DNA of 64,000 nucleotides, taken from positions 1,390,001 to 1,454,000 of the forward strand of contig BROG01000107.1 of the NCBI GenBank assembly GCA_030159075.1, given 5' to 3'. The DNA is from Atrina japonica. Lineage: Eukaryota > Mollusca > Bivalvia > Pterioida > Pinnidae. Of this stretch, positions 25,728 through 47,902 are shown in pieces; within the stretch, counting starts at the first letter, position 1; each line of letters opens with the position of its first letter. The position numbers and the translations under genes are program-made. Under the pieces are notes generated by a model. That model was not told where the DNA came from. It saw only the letters and a list, made by a program, of their open reading frames with translations, and did no database searches.

Positions 25728-26150
25728 TGTGAACAATCTGATTGGTTATTGGTTTCTCAGCAAAGAAAAAAGAGCAAAGACGAAATGAACGATACGATGA
25801 GGAAGCTAAGAAAAGTTCCAGAAAGTGTTAATTTAACGAGCCAAACGAGCAAGAACGGCTAGATGGAAGTCGCGAAGCTATTTATACAAAGTCTTAATCA
25901 AATTCTGCTCATTAATGTTATTTGACTGAATCAATTAAAATATTGACACTTACTCTTTGATTTATTACAGCAGTATTCTAAGGTATTTCAGGTATTTATC
26001 CATGTCCATAACAAATGAAATAAATAATGTCTGTTTATAATACTCGTAATTTTCTATTCCCTACAAAAACTTTTCTATTCCCTACAAAAGCTTAACATGG
26101 CACGGTCTGGCGCAGCAGTATTTTCTTTTACTTGCAGAAACGAAACTGAA

Positions 26151-26432
26151 GAGCCGGCCTGGATCAGTCATTAGCGCGCTCGACTCTTGATCTTGAGGTC
26201 GTGAGTTCGAGTCCAGCCGGCGGCAGGTTGGTTTCCTGTCTGTCGGATGAGACAGTAAAAACCCAGGTCCCGTGTCACAGTAGGTGTCGGCACGTTAAAG
26301 AACACCCATGTCCGTAATTGCCGAGCATAGGCCAAAATTTGGTGCCCTTCACTGGCATTTGGTGACGTCTCCATATGAGTGAAATATTCTTGAGTGGGAC
26401 GTTAAACAACAATAAACAAACAAACAAACAAA
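26151..26432 (+). mobile_element. tRNA-derived SINE, full length
   Basis: The head GAGCCGGCCTGGATCAGTCA carries box-B-like GAGTTCGAGTCC. The body is GTCGGATGAGACAGTAAAAA and GTCGGCACGTTAAAGA, and the 3' end GAGTGGGACGTTAAACAAC is followed by (CAAA)n. The anticodon-arm region TCTTGATCTTGAGGTC suggests origin from a tRNA, but stem pairing is poor and the structure is that of a SINE. Confidence 0.85.
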
Positions 26433-27244
26433 ACTGAAAAAATAGGAACACCTGTTTAATCAAATTATAATCTTCCGAAAGACGTGTTTTCTGAGTATTT
26501 TTGGTATTATCGTATGGTATGTATAAGAGGAAAGAAGACGAATGTCATTATAACTGGTTTCCCTCTTTTGCCAGAAGAAATTAATGACTATTCACATGAT
26601 CTATTTATGTCGTAGGAGTTTGTCTGGCTTACACAGAACACAAAAACTATTTTGTCAAAGTGAATTGATCAATCAAGCTAGGCTATCATATGAAATGATA
26701 AATGATATACATTCACTGTTATCAGATCATGTCGTTTTATTCCGATGACAGGTTGCATTTTGAATGTGCTTTTAAATCTATGATTTGATTTAATTTGGAA
26801 TATGTGTATACCGCAAGAGAGGAGATTACATAAGGTGTTGATGCTGTATGACTTGCTTTAAAAATCTCGTAGTTGCGTCCCACGACAGTACTGAAACTGT
26901 CTGTGTCTTTGCTTCTTCATCTTCTGTTGCTCTTGACAAGTTCTCCGAAGCTGTCTGTCGACAGAGGGTTCTCTTGTCTGGTCCGAACTACCATATCGGT
27001 AAGATGTCTAGGCCGTATGCAGGAAACCAGTGAAGTATTTTTGAAGAAATTTACCATTCTGCCACTGTTGTCGAGAGTCTGCAAAATTCTCCGAAATAAT
27101 TTATTGAGAATGTTAAGACGGATGGTAAGTAGGCACCAGTGATAATCTGCTGTTTTCCTTTTTAGAAGTGTATTGCAGTATAGTATCTATGTCTTTGCTA
27201 GGTGTCTATGTCTTTGCGTCTATGGGATTTTGCACAATCGTATC

Positions 27245-30090
27245 ATTGTAACCTGTTTTGTATCACCGACGGCTACTGATACTCTCCTTGAAAGATCCAG
27301 AAAGATGGTAAGTTACGGAAAATATATAATAAGTGAAAATGTGGGATAAATGTTAAGAATAAGAATTACATTAAAATGGAAATCGGTAGCGCCTTACAAA
27401 AGGTATATATCATTTAATAAAGCATCACTGTCGCACGATTAGCGTGTCGATTTCGGTTTTTTACATCATGCTTACATAGAAATATACATGGTATTTGCCA
27501 ATCTTTAATACATCATTTAAGTCACAAGAATACATATTTTTTAAAACACTCGTGCTATCAAGTCTTTGAAGCTCTTGAAGAGTGTAATTGTTTATATAGC
27601 TTGATTTTAACTATCATCAATATATTGTCTATAATACGGAGGTCTGGTGAGTTGAAATGTCACAATAGAGTCTGAATTTGATTTTACTTTTTCCAGTGAG
27701 AGGTCTCTGTCGACACATGTACTAGACAGATCTAGATCCCCTAAGATCCAGTAGCAATATCTGATATCATTCGCCACAACTGACCATGAAAATAATCCGG
27801 AGCATAGATATACGTCCTTGAATTATTAATATGTCACGGTAACACCGGTTCCTTTATAAGTAATACACCCAAAGATCATGCCAACGTTGGAGCTGGATAG
27901 TCAACTCGCTTCGCACATTCGTTATTTTTATCGTCCACTTCAATGTTTATTTTCTTTATATCTAGTGTCACTAAAATCTTTTGAAAAAAAATGTAAACTG
28001 TTGACACGAATACATGCAACATTTCCACTGTCTTTCTATCACTAAATCCCACTCGATGTAAATGTAATATCGTCTAATTTTTAGTTATGACATTTCAAGT
28101 CAATGAAAGATACCTGAAGTCTACAGTTATCGTGGTCGTTTTATTAACATATGATAGCAATTACGATCAGTTTATGACCAAACAATGAAGTGAAAAGTAT
28201 TATGACGCTACAAACGAAGTTAACGAACTTGCTACTTATTTGTGACTAGGCACTTTGTTTTAATTGGCCGAATGAAAACAACACAGTTTACATAGATTTT
28301 GTATGAAGTGTTATTTTTCACTAGTGGAAAAACTCCTTATATGTCACTATCAAAAATCTAATAAGTAATGTTCCCAAAGATTACACTTCGGTATGTTGTT
28401 TTGATTGCATGTAATACGAGTGTTGAAATAATAAACGAGTTTCAGTCGGGGCCCCACTAGTGCTAAGACGATGTTGTGTAATATTCATGGCGACCTCACA
28501 TGAGTAAGTTCAACACATAAAAAATGTTGCTTTAATTAAGGAATATATTTCATTTCGATTTTAAACTTAATTTGAACTGACTTATATCTTAATTTATACG
28601 GAAACATGCATATATCTAATTCTACATGTCCCTTTTCGACATTCTATAAAGCAGACCCAAATGTATAAGGGCCCCAAAATTAAGACATCCAAAAGGGTAA
28701 ACATTCAAGTTTTTTTTTCTCTCAATAGAATATCATAAACAGATAAAAATCGAATTTATGTGAATTCATTGGAGAAAAAAAGTGGAAAACACAATTTTTC
28801 TAGCGACGCTATCTCCGAATACGAAGTAATTTAACTAACAAAGTGCAGATTTTTATTTTTCATATATTCCTTATCTAACTCATGATTCATCTTTTATGCA
28901 CCAAAACGTGTATTAATATTCATGTATCTATGTTTACGTCTACCTCTGGTATGATTAATTGAATCTAATCCTACCTTGAAGGTATGGCAAAGGAATCTCA
29001 ATCCGAAGGTAAGATTCTTGAATGACAAATTTGCCTTGGGTTTGTCATTCAAGAATCTTATCCCGAGGATTGAGATTCCTTCGTCGTGCCCCCAAGGTAG
29101 GTGTTGATTATTTTTCTCCCATGCCTTACCTATATATCTCTGTGTAGACACACGCATAATGTACATGTCCATGTAGATATATGCATATCTATGACCAGTC
29201 TGACATATACATATACAAATACTGCATTATTCTAGAAGTCACAGACGTTCTACGTCATACATTGTATTGTGACGTCATAACGCGTGTACCTTGTCAACAC
29301 TCTAGGTGTTGACAATGAAATCATTCGCCGTAAAAAAGGGAGAAAATCTGTTAATCATACGAGGAATAGCTGTCAAATTCGCTATTACAGATACAACTAT
29401 TTAAAATATGTAACTTGTCCTCATACAGGTAATCAATGCTTTAATAGTGGTCTAAAGCATAGTCCTTCGTTTCTCATCGGCAGCTACTGACGTTCGTGCG
29501 AAAAGATCCTAAAAGACGGTAAGTGACGAACAGAATAAACAGTAATACGTTATAATGTTTTCCCGCCGAATTCGTAACATTTAATGTTGATGATTGGTTT
29601 TGATTTAACAAGGATACTTGTAGTTCGTACAAAAGGGCTTATATCGTTCATTAGGATATGGTTAGGATATGATTTATTGCAAAGATTCTTAACTTTTTTT
29701 TAGAATTGCCTTTAATCCTAATATGTGAGGAAACATACATGCACCTTGGTACACGGCCTTTTTCAGTGCATTCTATAAAGCAATCCCAGTTGGACGAGGA
29801 CCCCAAAATCGAAATATACAAATATCCTATCGATATTATATTTGTTTAAAACCTACAATTATCGGTTTCTCGTTGTATGTATAAAATCATTGAAGGTGAA
29901 CGTATTTCTTTCAGTTTAGAAGATTTATTAATACGCTTAGGACGTATAGGACAACAATATTCATTCTCGTGACGCAATATCTGAACCAAGTTGTATATCT
30001 TTTAATTTCCAAACATTCCTTATCTAAGTAATAATCCATCCTGCATGGACTAAATGATGATAAATTTTCATGCTACATTTTTTTTACTAC
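27245..30090. repeat. Diverged tandem duplication upstream of the SLC17 gene
   Basis: Three co-linear matches: 27270-27315 with 29475-29530 (both end ..AAGATCC.. then GGTAAGT), 28615-28700 with 29740-29830 (CATTCTATAAAGCA..GGNCCCCAAAAT), and 28860-28915 with 30000-30080 (ATTCCTTATCTAA..AT). The second copy is shorter. The paired GGTAAGT sites could be splice donors of alternative non-coding leader exons for the transporter gene. No coding frame was found. Confidence 0.5.
28970..29101. repeat. 132-bp fold-back palindrome
   Basis: Arms of about 60 bp: CCTACCTTG..GGAATCTCAATCC..AAGATTCTTGAATGACAAA opposite TTTGTCATTCAAGAATCTT..GGATTGAGATTCC..CAAGGTAGG, with a short TTTGCCTTGGG centre. The transcribed hairpin would be long and nearly perfect. 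It lies inside the duplicated upstream region but only in the first copy, so it inserted after duplication or was lost from the second. Confidence 0.85.
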
Positions 30091-30526
30091 ATGTGTTTCG
30101 AATAGACCATTTTCGAGTTGTCAGATTCCGTTTAATTTCTGAAAGTTGGGCAAGGTCGATTCAGGTTATGTAATATTTTCATTGACGATATTCGGCGATA
30201 TCTTATTTCACTTCATCTGCAAGGAATTATTTTTGTTAAATTATCTCTCTTGTAAATATGCTAAGTTTACTCGCTTTCCTGTAATCTAATTTTCAAATCT
30301 GGGACCTATTGCTTCATGATATTAAAATCCCTTGTCAAATAGGCGATAAACTGCTTATCCGGAATATAGTGATACCCTACTTTGCTCTTTGAAGCCGCAC
30401 TGTATTATGACAAATCGTGACGTAACAAGACAACTCGAAAATGGTCTATCACTTTGTACTATTTTAACATACATACCGTTACTGTTACAGAAAAAAAAGA
30501 TCACCGCTAATACATTTGTATAGAAG

Positions 30527-42035
<11,509 letters not shown>

Positions 42036-42439
42036 TTCCACTGGGCAATAAAAGAGTTACCTGCCCTTAACAAAATATGAACAGAATTATTTACATAAAT
42101 TAATATTTGCATTCCAAATACAATTTGTTCGTGAAATTGATATCTTACACGATACTCCATAATTTTTGGAGGGCGGTGGCAGTTAGTTTTAATAGTAGAG
42201 TAAAACGTCTGTACACATTGTATCTAGGAAATGGTTGTAAAGTAAAACGTCACTCTACTTGATCGGGTTAATTGACAGTGGGTGGGGTTTGAACGCGCTT
42301 TGACTAGAGGTGAGAATGTGTAAAAGAGCGATATTCCACCCGCTAAACACCAAATATCTTCCTCCACTTATCCAGGTTTTATTATTATAGTTTAAAAGGT
42401 TTTTTCAATGATATTCATATTAGGGTCGCCGTTTCATTA

Positions 42440-42523
<84 letters not shown>
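42440..42523. repeat. (GA)n microsatellite
   Basis: Perfect GA run of about 80 bp downstream of the SLC17 gene. Confidence 0.97.
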
Positions 42524-42526
<3 letters not shown>

Positions 42527-42689
42527 GGTTTACAGCATACATTGTTTTAATGTAAAAATTTGCAGTTTTTAAAGAAGTATTTATATCCCGCTATGAAATA
42601 TGTTTAAGTAAGAAAAATCGTCCTAGTTCAAAACCTGTTGGGATGAAACCCTGTGCAACATGTAATTATACATATAAGTGGACACAAAC

Positions 42690-42945
42690 GGACTCCGTGG
42701 CGGCGTGGTTAGAGCATCGTGCTTTGGACCATGACGTCTCTCACTTCTGGTCAGCGTAGGTTCGATACCCGCTGGAACTTAAGCCGATTTTTGTGAGAAA
42801 GTTTGCCAGTTTATTTGCGGAAGGCCGGTGGTCTCTTTCCGAGTACATTGTAATCGGATTCTTTCCTCCACCATTAAAAACTGATCGCCACTACATAACT
42901 GCAAAATTGTTAAATGTGGCGTAAACCAGTATTCAACAAAAAGAA
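42690..42945 (+). mobile_element. tRNA-derived SINE, second family, full length
   Basis: The head GGACTCCGTGGCGGCGTGGT / TAGAGCATCGTGC is followed by box B GGTTCGATACCC. The body has GCCAGTTTATTTGCGGAAGG, CCGGTGGTCTCTTTCC and TTTCCTCCACC, and the 3' end is TGTGGCGTAAACCAGTATTC plus an A-rich tail. A short related head lies at 38757-38850 and a reversed related fragment at 60400-60545. Confidence 0.8.
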
Positions 42946-42976
42946 AACTTGACACTATTCATGGAATAGATCAACA

Positions 42977-43130
42977 CCTGGGGCCCGTTTTACGAATGTT
43001 TGCAAGTCCTAAATCCTAACTTTCAATCCTAACTACCATGGCAACGCATCGCTGATTGGTCAGTTCCATGACAATAAGGACTAAGACCTAGCATTGAGGA
43101 TTTGCGACCTTTCGTAAAACGGGTCCCTGT
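42977..43130. mobile_element. 150-bp MITE with GGGCCCGTTTTACGAA ends
   Basis: Left GGGGCCCGTTTTACGAATG and right CCTTTCGTAAAACGGGTCCC are inverted repeats; a further internal inverted pair is AGTCCTAAATCCTAAC / AGGACTAAGACCTAG. No coding capacity. Confidence 0.75.
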
Positions 43131-43182
43131 TGATTATTCACTGCGATTGTTTTTTTTTTCTATTGTGAATCACAAATGTTAC

Positions 43183-43301
<119 letters not shown>

Positions 43302-43958
43302 TCAGAATACAGCATGCCAACAACAGATGACTAATATGAACTTAGTTTTTAACGGAAAAGGACACTGATAGATGGTCATATTATTACAGAAATATTCAAA
43401 GGGTCATTAAGCTGTGTTAATCGTATTAAAGGAATGTCTACAAAGGTATTTTAAATTGTTAAATATTATGACAAAACATGCATAACATACATTTGAGCAA
43501 ATAAAAGAATGAAGATTGTATTACAAATAGTAAGAATACATCAATCTTTACGATTATGGTATTTTTTGTGATTTTGAACTGTCCTTCCATCAATTTTCGC
43601 CCTGTCCTACGGAGATTATTACAGCCAGTGCATAAAAGTAAAATCGGAGCCTACACTACAATTCCTTGACACTGCATTTTTAACTTTTAACCATAATTTG
43701 TGTTGTCACTAGGGCTCTTGAAACGCATTCCAATCCAACTAATGCAGTGTATGTGAACAGCAATTTTCTATGTTGATTTCAACCGGACAAAGAATAGAGT
43801 AATAGTTTTTTTTTCTGACATCATTCCATGCCCTCGGTTTCTGCTGTCAACGTTAAGAACATCGAGATATAGTTTAAGGTGTTAGAACTCGAGTTTAAAC
43901 AGTAAACCTGGACCCAATACGGCTGTGCTTGGACATAGTTCATGATCATTATAAAGAC

Positions 43959-44058
<100 letters not shown>

Positions 44059-44309
44059 GGTGTGTTATGTATATGAACTTTAGTGAATAGTAAGAGACCA
44101 GGTAGATGGGACACTGTAGCCTAAAATGTCTGTCCTAGGTAGCACTTATTTTGCTTGTTACAATGAATTAAGAACTGTTCAGTGTACATATAATAGGCAT
44201 TCTACTATAATATATAACCATTCCTATCACTCACCGCAGGTTTGGGTGGTACTTGTCCTCATGTTGGTTATTGTACAAAATGATGTTTTAATCTTATCAC
44301 ATGATAAAC

Positions 44310-45425
44310 AATACCAAAGTAATAGTTTTACAAAAAAAAATCATATACTCAAAATGATCCTTACAGTCAAGAAGACTTCATCATTTCAGTTACAATTTGA
44401 TATAAATGTATTTTTCGGAAGAAATATAAAAATTTCAGATACCAAAGTATAAATCAATAGAATGTCCAGGACATAGATACAAATCCGGTAAAAATGGACA
44501 AACACGGACCTCTGGAAACCAAGAGGTGAGATCAGGTGCCATGGAGGAGTAAGAATCCCCTGTCGACCGGTCACACCCGCCGTGAGTCCACAGTCAAGTC
44601 CAATGAAACACGTGAGGAGTGTATCCTCGTCACAATTGGTACAGACGTCTCAACAACCGCCAACGAAAAGGCAACTCAACATTTCACCTAGTGAAACAGA
44701 GTAGTCGCAAACAAGACTATTATACCGACCATAAAATTTGCGGAACGTTGACATTAAACGCGGTTTTCGATATCCCTGTGTCAATAATTTGTCAAAGAGT
44801 AGTTTACCTCTGTAAATCTTCATATGTTGTGCACGCCCTGGCATATCGGATCATTTGTGAAATATAAACTCCATATGCGGGTGACTGAGGGATATTACTA
44901 CTTAAATGTGGAAAATTTACGATGGGAAAGCCGAAATCGTCGCGTTTAGCTTAGTTGCTAATTTCCCGTCTAAATATATTGCCAAATCAGTCTAAGAGTA
45001 CCCAATATAAAATATTACATCTGAACTTTCAGAAATTTAGAATTTAAATGGTGCTCTCTGAGCGAAATACTTAAATAATCGGCTGGTATCGAAATATCAG
45101 GTACTGGGCATATGTATATCATCGGAGACTCAAACGGTCTACCAGCTGTCTCAAGGACTCAGGTTTTTTTTCCAAATATTATTAACAACACCAAAGTTAT
45201 AGTTTTACAAAAAAGACGGTCGTTTATATCAATAAAACTTCATCATTGGAACTCGAATCTGACGTAAATGTATATTTCTTTTTTTTCAATAGTAGGCATC
45301 TGTTTTTATTCAAAACAAACAACTTCAGTTTACTTCTTGATCTTGTCTGTTTTTGTTTTTGCTTTCGGGTTTTAAAGTCCTGGTTAACAAAGAAAGAAAG
45401 AAAGATAGACAGATAGATAGATAGA
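44310..45425 (-). mobile_element. Composite: hammerhead-unit pieces flanking a Penelope-like RT fragment
   Basis: Read on the minus strand. 45425-44975 holds partial copies of the 358-bp unit (GTACCTGATATTTCGATACC; CTTAGACTGATTTGGC). 44970-44430 holds the RT end (LTQGYRKPRL, FRKFYGRY, stop near 44650) with the 3' tail ending TTTATACTTTGGTATCTG. 44420-44310 runs directly into the second half of the unit (degenerate core ATGATGAAGTCTTCTTGAC). The layout is unit, RT, unit on one strand, as for Penelope-like elements bounded by terminal repeats. All parts are decayed. Confidence 0.6.
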
Positions 45426-45454
45426 TATTATAAACATACTACCAAAGTTATAAT

Positions 45455-45500
45455 GCTCAAGACGATATCGTTTCTGTCAATTAGACTTCATCAGTTGAGC
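45455..45500 (-). ncRNA. Hammerhead ribozyme candidate, type I (unit A)
   Basis: Minus strand, 5' to 3': stem I strand GCUCAA; CUGAUGA; stem II GUC/GAC with loop UAAUU and an A-A apposition at its base; GAAA; stem III CG/CG (palindromic, loop AUAU) closed by A-U; cleavage triplet GUC; then UUGAGC, which pairs perfectly with GCUCAA. Every invariant core nucleotide is present, and the cleavage site falls between 45461 and 45460. The weak point is the A-A in place of the usual G-C pair at the base of stem II. Confidence 0.65.
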
Positions 45501-45812
45501 TCCAATTTAAAAGTTATGTGTATTTTCTAAAGAGAAAGTGGTATTATACAAGGCCAAATGATATCTCTAAAAGTATAGCCAAAATCCGTCTAAGAGTAAC
45601 CACTGTTAAAAATGACTATCTTAGCTTTAGAAAAAAAATTGAATTTAAATGATGTAAACAGTGCCATATATTACTTTAGTATAAGATGAACAGCTGGTAC
45701 CGAAATACCAGGTACTAGGTTTATGTATACCCTCGGGGACTCAAACGGTCCACCAGCAGTGGCAACGACCTAGTGGTTATAAATATTACAAACATACTAC
45801 CAAAGTTATAAT

Positions 45813-45858
45813 GCTCAAGACGATATCGTTTCTGTCAATTAGACTTCATCAGTTATAC
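45813..45858 (-). ncRNA. Hammerhead ribozyme candidate (unit B, stem I degraded)
   Basis: Same core, stem II, stem III and GUC triplet as unit A, 358 bp away, but the 5' strand of stem I reads GUAUAA instead of GCUCAA, so stem I no longer pairs fully with UUGAGC. Confidence 0.5.
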
Positions 45859-45928
45859 TCCAATTTAAAAGTCATGTGTATTTTCTAAAGAGAAAGTGGT
45901 ATTATACAAGGCCAAATAATATCTCTAT

Positions 45929-45962
<34 letters not shown>

Positions 45963-46193
45963 GTTTTACATTAAATTTAAATAATTCTATAACGTGGGAA
46001 ATGTTTCGTCTGTTATAAACTTTTGACTGCTATGTAAAATGTCGGTGAACACAACAATAAATAAAATAATAAAATAACTATTGTGTCGGGCAAATACGAC
46101 ATTACGAACGATAAATTTATATCTTATTGTCATTTCACATCAACCTTTGAAACCCTAGATACATGTATATATCTAAATACCGCAGGTGCGAAG

Positions 46194-46195
<2 letters not shown>

Positions 46196-46280
<85 letters not shown>
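46196..46280. repeat. (TA)n microsatellite
   Basis: Long TA run interrupting the hammerhead-unit array. Confidence 0.97.
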
Positions 46281-46284
<4 letters not shown>

Positions 46285-46440
46285 CCAAAGTATCGTTTCT
46301 GTCCATAAGACTTCATCAGTTGAGCTTCAATTTAAAATAAATTTTCTAAAGGGAAAGTGGTATCATAGAAGGTCAAATAATGAATCTAAATATATAGCCA
46401 AATCCGTCTAAGAGTACCCACTGTAGAAAGATGACTATCT
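46281..46440 (-). repeat. Partial hammerhead unit
   Basis: Minus strand retains GCTCAACTGATGAAGTC..GGACAGAAACGATAC, then is cut by the TA run; it also retains the TCTTAGACGGATTTGGC landmark. Stem I has lost its 3' strand. Confidence 0.65.
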
Positions 46441-46679
46441 TAGCTTATCGGTTTCTTGACACTAATTCCATAAATTCTATAATTTTTTCCCCTTCGCTAT
46501 CCCAAATACCTCGTGTCCTATCCAAAAAGCCTTTTATTTTTTTTAAATCTAATATTTTCAAGTTCTTGGTTTTTTTTTTAATTTCAAGTTCACGTAGTTT
46601 TATCATTTAGCAAAGGCGATGATTCTGCATTCCACATCTAAGAAATAATGTCCCCTTCTCGCCTGCATATGGGCATTAT

Positions 46680-47100
46680 GTGTCTCAACAGGATCCGATA
46701 TGCCAAAGCATGTTCAACATATAAACATTTCATATACAGAGGCAAACTGCTTAGTGTTGAATAGCTTTTACAAATATATGAGAATAAATCAACATTTGTC
46801 AAATATTATTATCGGTGTAATGACCATTTTTGTAATTACGGTGGTTGACTACATGAAATGTTGAATTTACAGTTACCATTTCGATACTAATTGATCATTT
46901 TTTTCTACAATTTTTTTATGACTTAATCCTTGCTTTTTCGTATTTGAATTTGACTGTAGACCCACGGTGGGCGTGACCAGATGCTTACTCCCTCATTGCA
47001 TTTAGTCCTACTTCTGTATATTCGGAGGTTATGGTTTGTTCAGTGTCCACAAGCTCTGTGCACTGTCTCATGACGTTCAATATTTTGGTATCTGAGTAAG
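46680..47100 (+). pseudogene. Degenerate Penelope-like RT end
   Basis: CCGATATGCCAAAGCATGTT..CATTTCATATACAGAGGCAA matches the IRYA..FIYRGKL coding segment of the 16016 copy, followed by a diverged tail (GTAGACCCACGGTGGGCGTG; ATTTTGGTATCTGAG). Confidence 0.55.
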
Positions 47101-47296
47101 TACATATTATTATTATTATTGAAGAAGTATTGACTCCTTTTGACTCTGCGGGTGTTAATGTACATGTGGAAAATCTGCCATGATACATATCTCTACAACC
47201 AACCTTTAACCAAGGTATTGGATCTGACATTTATCAAGAGAGGATCAGAAAAGGGTCTCCTATACATACACTATTTCTTTAAATTTATCGAACAAA

Positions 47297-47384
47297 ATTA
47301 TTATGAATATATCCGGGTATTTATGAAAGTATTAATTTATTATTATTATGAATATATCCGGGTATTTATGAAAGTATTAATTTA
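47297..47384. repeat. 44-bp tandem duplication
   Basis: ATTATGAATATATCCGGGTA..TTATGAAAGTATTAATTTATT occurs twice in direct succession. Confidence 0.8.
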
Positions 47385-47504
47385 TTCTGAATTGTATAGT
47401 TAGATTACAATCACTTTTATGGAAGCGTTTGAATCAAACCATGAATTTTTCTGGATATATGCCTTGTTTGATTGTTGTTTTACATTCCGTCAATAAGTTT
47501 TCAC

Positions 47505-47785
47505 TTATATTGAGATGTCATCAGCTTCAGGTGAAGTGCTACAAATTTTGGACTGTGCTATGTACTGACGCCTATGCGGTTCTTTCACGGACCACGTCTT
47601 CTGCCACACGGGACCTCGGTTTCCAATCTCCTCCGAAAGACTTATGATTTTCACTCCGTATGCCGAGCGTTTGGTGAAGGAACAATCACTATCATTTTCT
47701 AAGTCTTCGGTCCGGGAATTGAACCTGGAACCTTCCGCTTGCGAGTTGAACACTCTTCCATTAGATCACCCCAAGTGGCCCTGGA
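47505..47785 (-). mobile_element. tRNA-derived SINE, third type
   Basis: Minus-strand head GGCCACTTGGGGTGATCTAA..GAGTGTTCAACTCGCAAGCG with box B GGTTCAATTCCCGG, body ACTTAGAAAATGATAGTGAT and GGAGATTGGAAACC, 3' part ending CACCTGAAGCTGATGACATC. Not a functional tRNA gene. Confidence 0.6.
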
Positions 47786-47902
47786 TATATGTCAAAATAA
47801 CAAAAACAAAACTTCCTAGTAACAATACATTTTTATCTGTACATATATAATTGAAGTAAATATCGAGATAATGTATTATTATGTAACTGATACACTGTGA
47901 AC

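Larger units (their letters stand above)
45441..45925 (-). repeat. Tandem 358-bp units carrying a hammerhead ribozyme (retrozyme-like)
   Basis: ACCAAAGTTATAATGCTCAA starts at 45441 and again at 45799, a head-to-tail period of 358 bp; the second unit is cut at 45925 by a GATA microsatellite. Each unit contains the ribozyme core listed separately. Partial units continue the array at 44975-45300 and 46281-46440, and solo copies lie at 1-235, 49845-50110, 56857-57140, 58860-59070 and 60650-60880. No protein is encoded. Small tandem non-coding units with a type I hammerhead are the hallmark of metazoan retrozymes and of Penelope-like terminal repeats. Confidence 0.75.

Noticed and set aside
26151..26230. 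tRNA gene
   Set aside because: Box A and B are present but the acceptor stem does not pair, and the sequence continues into a repeated SINE body with a CAA tail. The same reasoning was used for 2810, 16955, 34540, 40110, 42690, 47505 and 60400.
26848..27142. Possible coding exon upstream of SLC17
   Set aside because: Two overlapping frames exist but neither resembles an SLC17 N-terminus nor any family I know; treated as non-coding.
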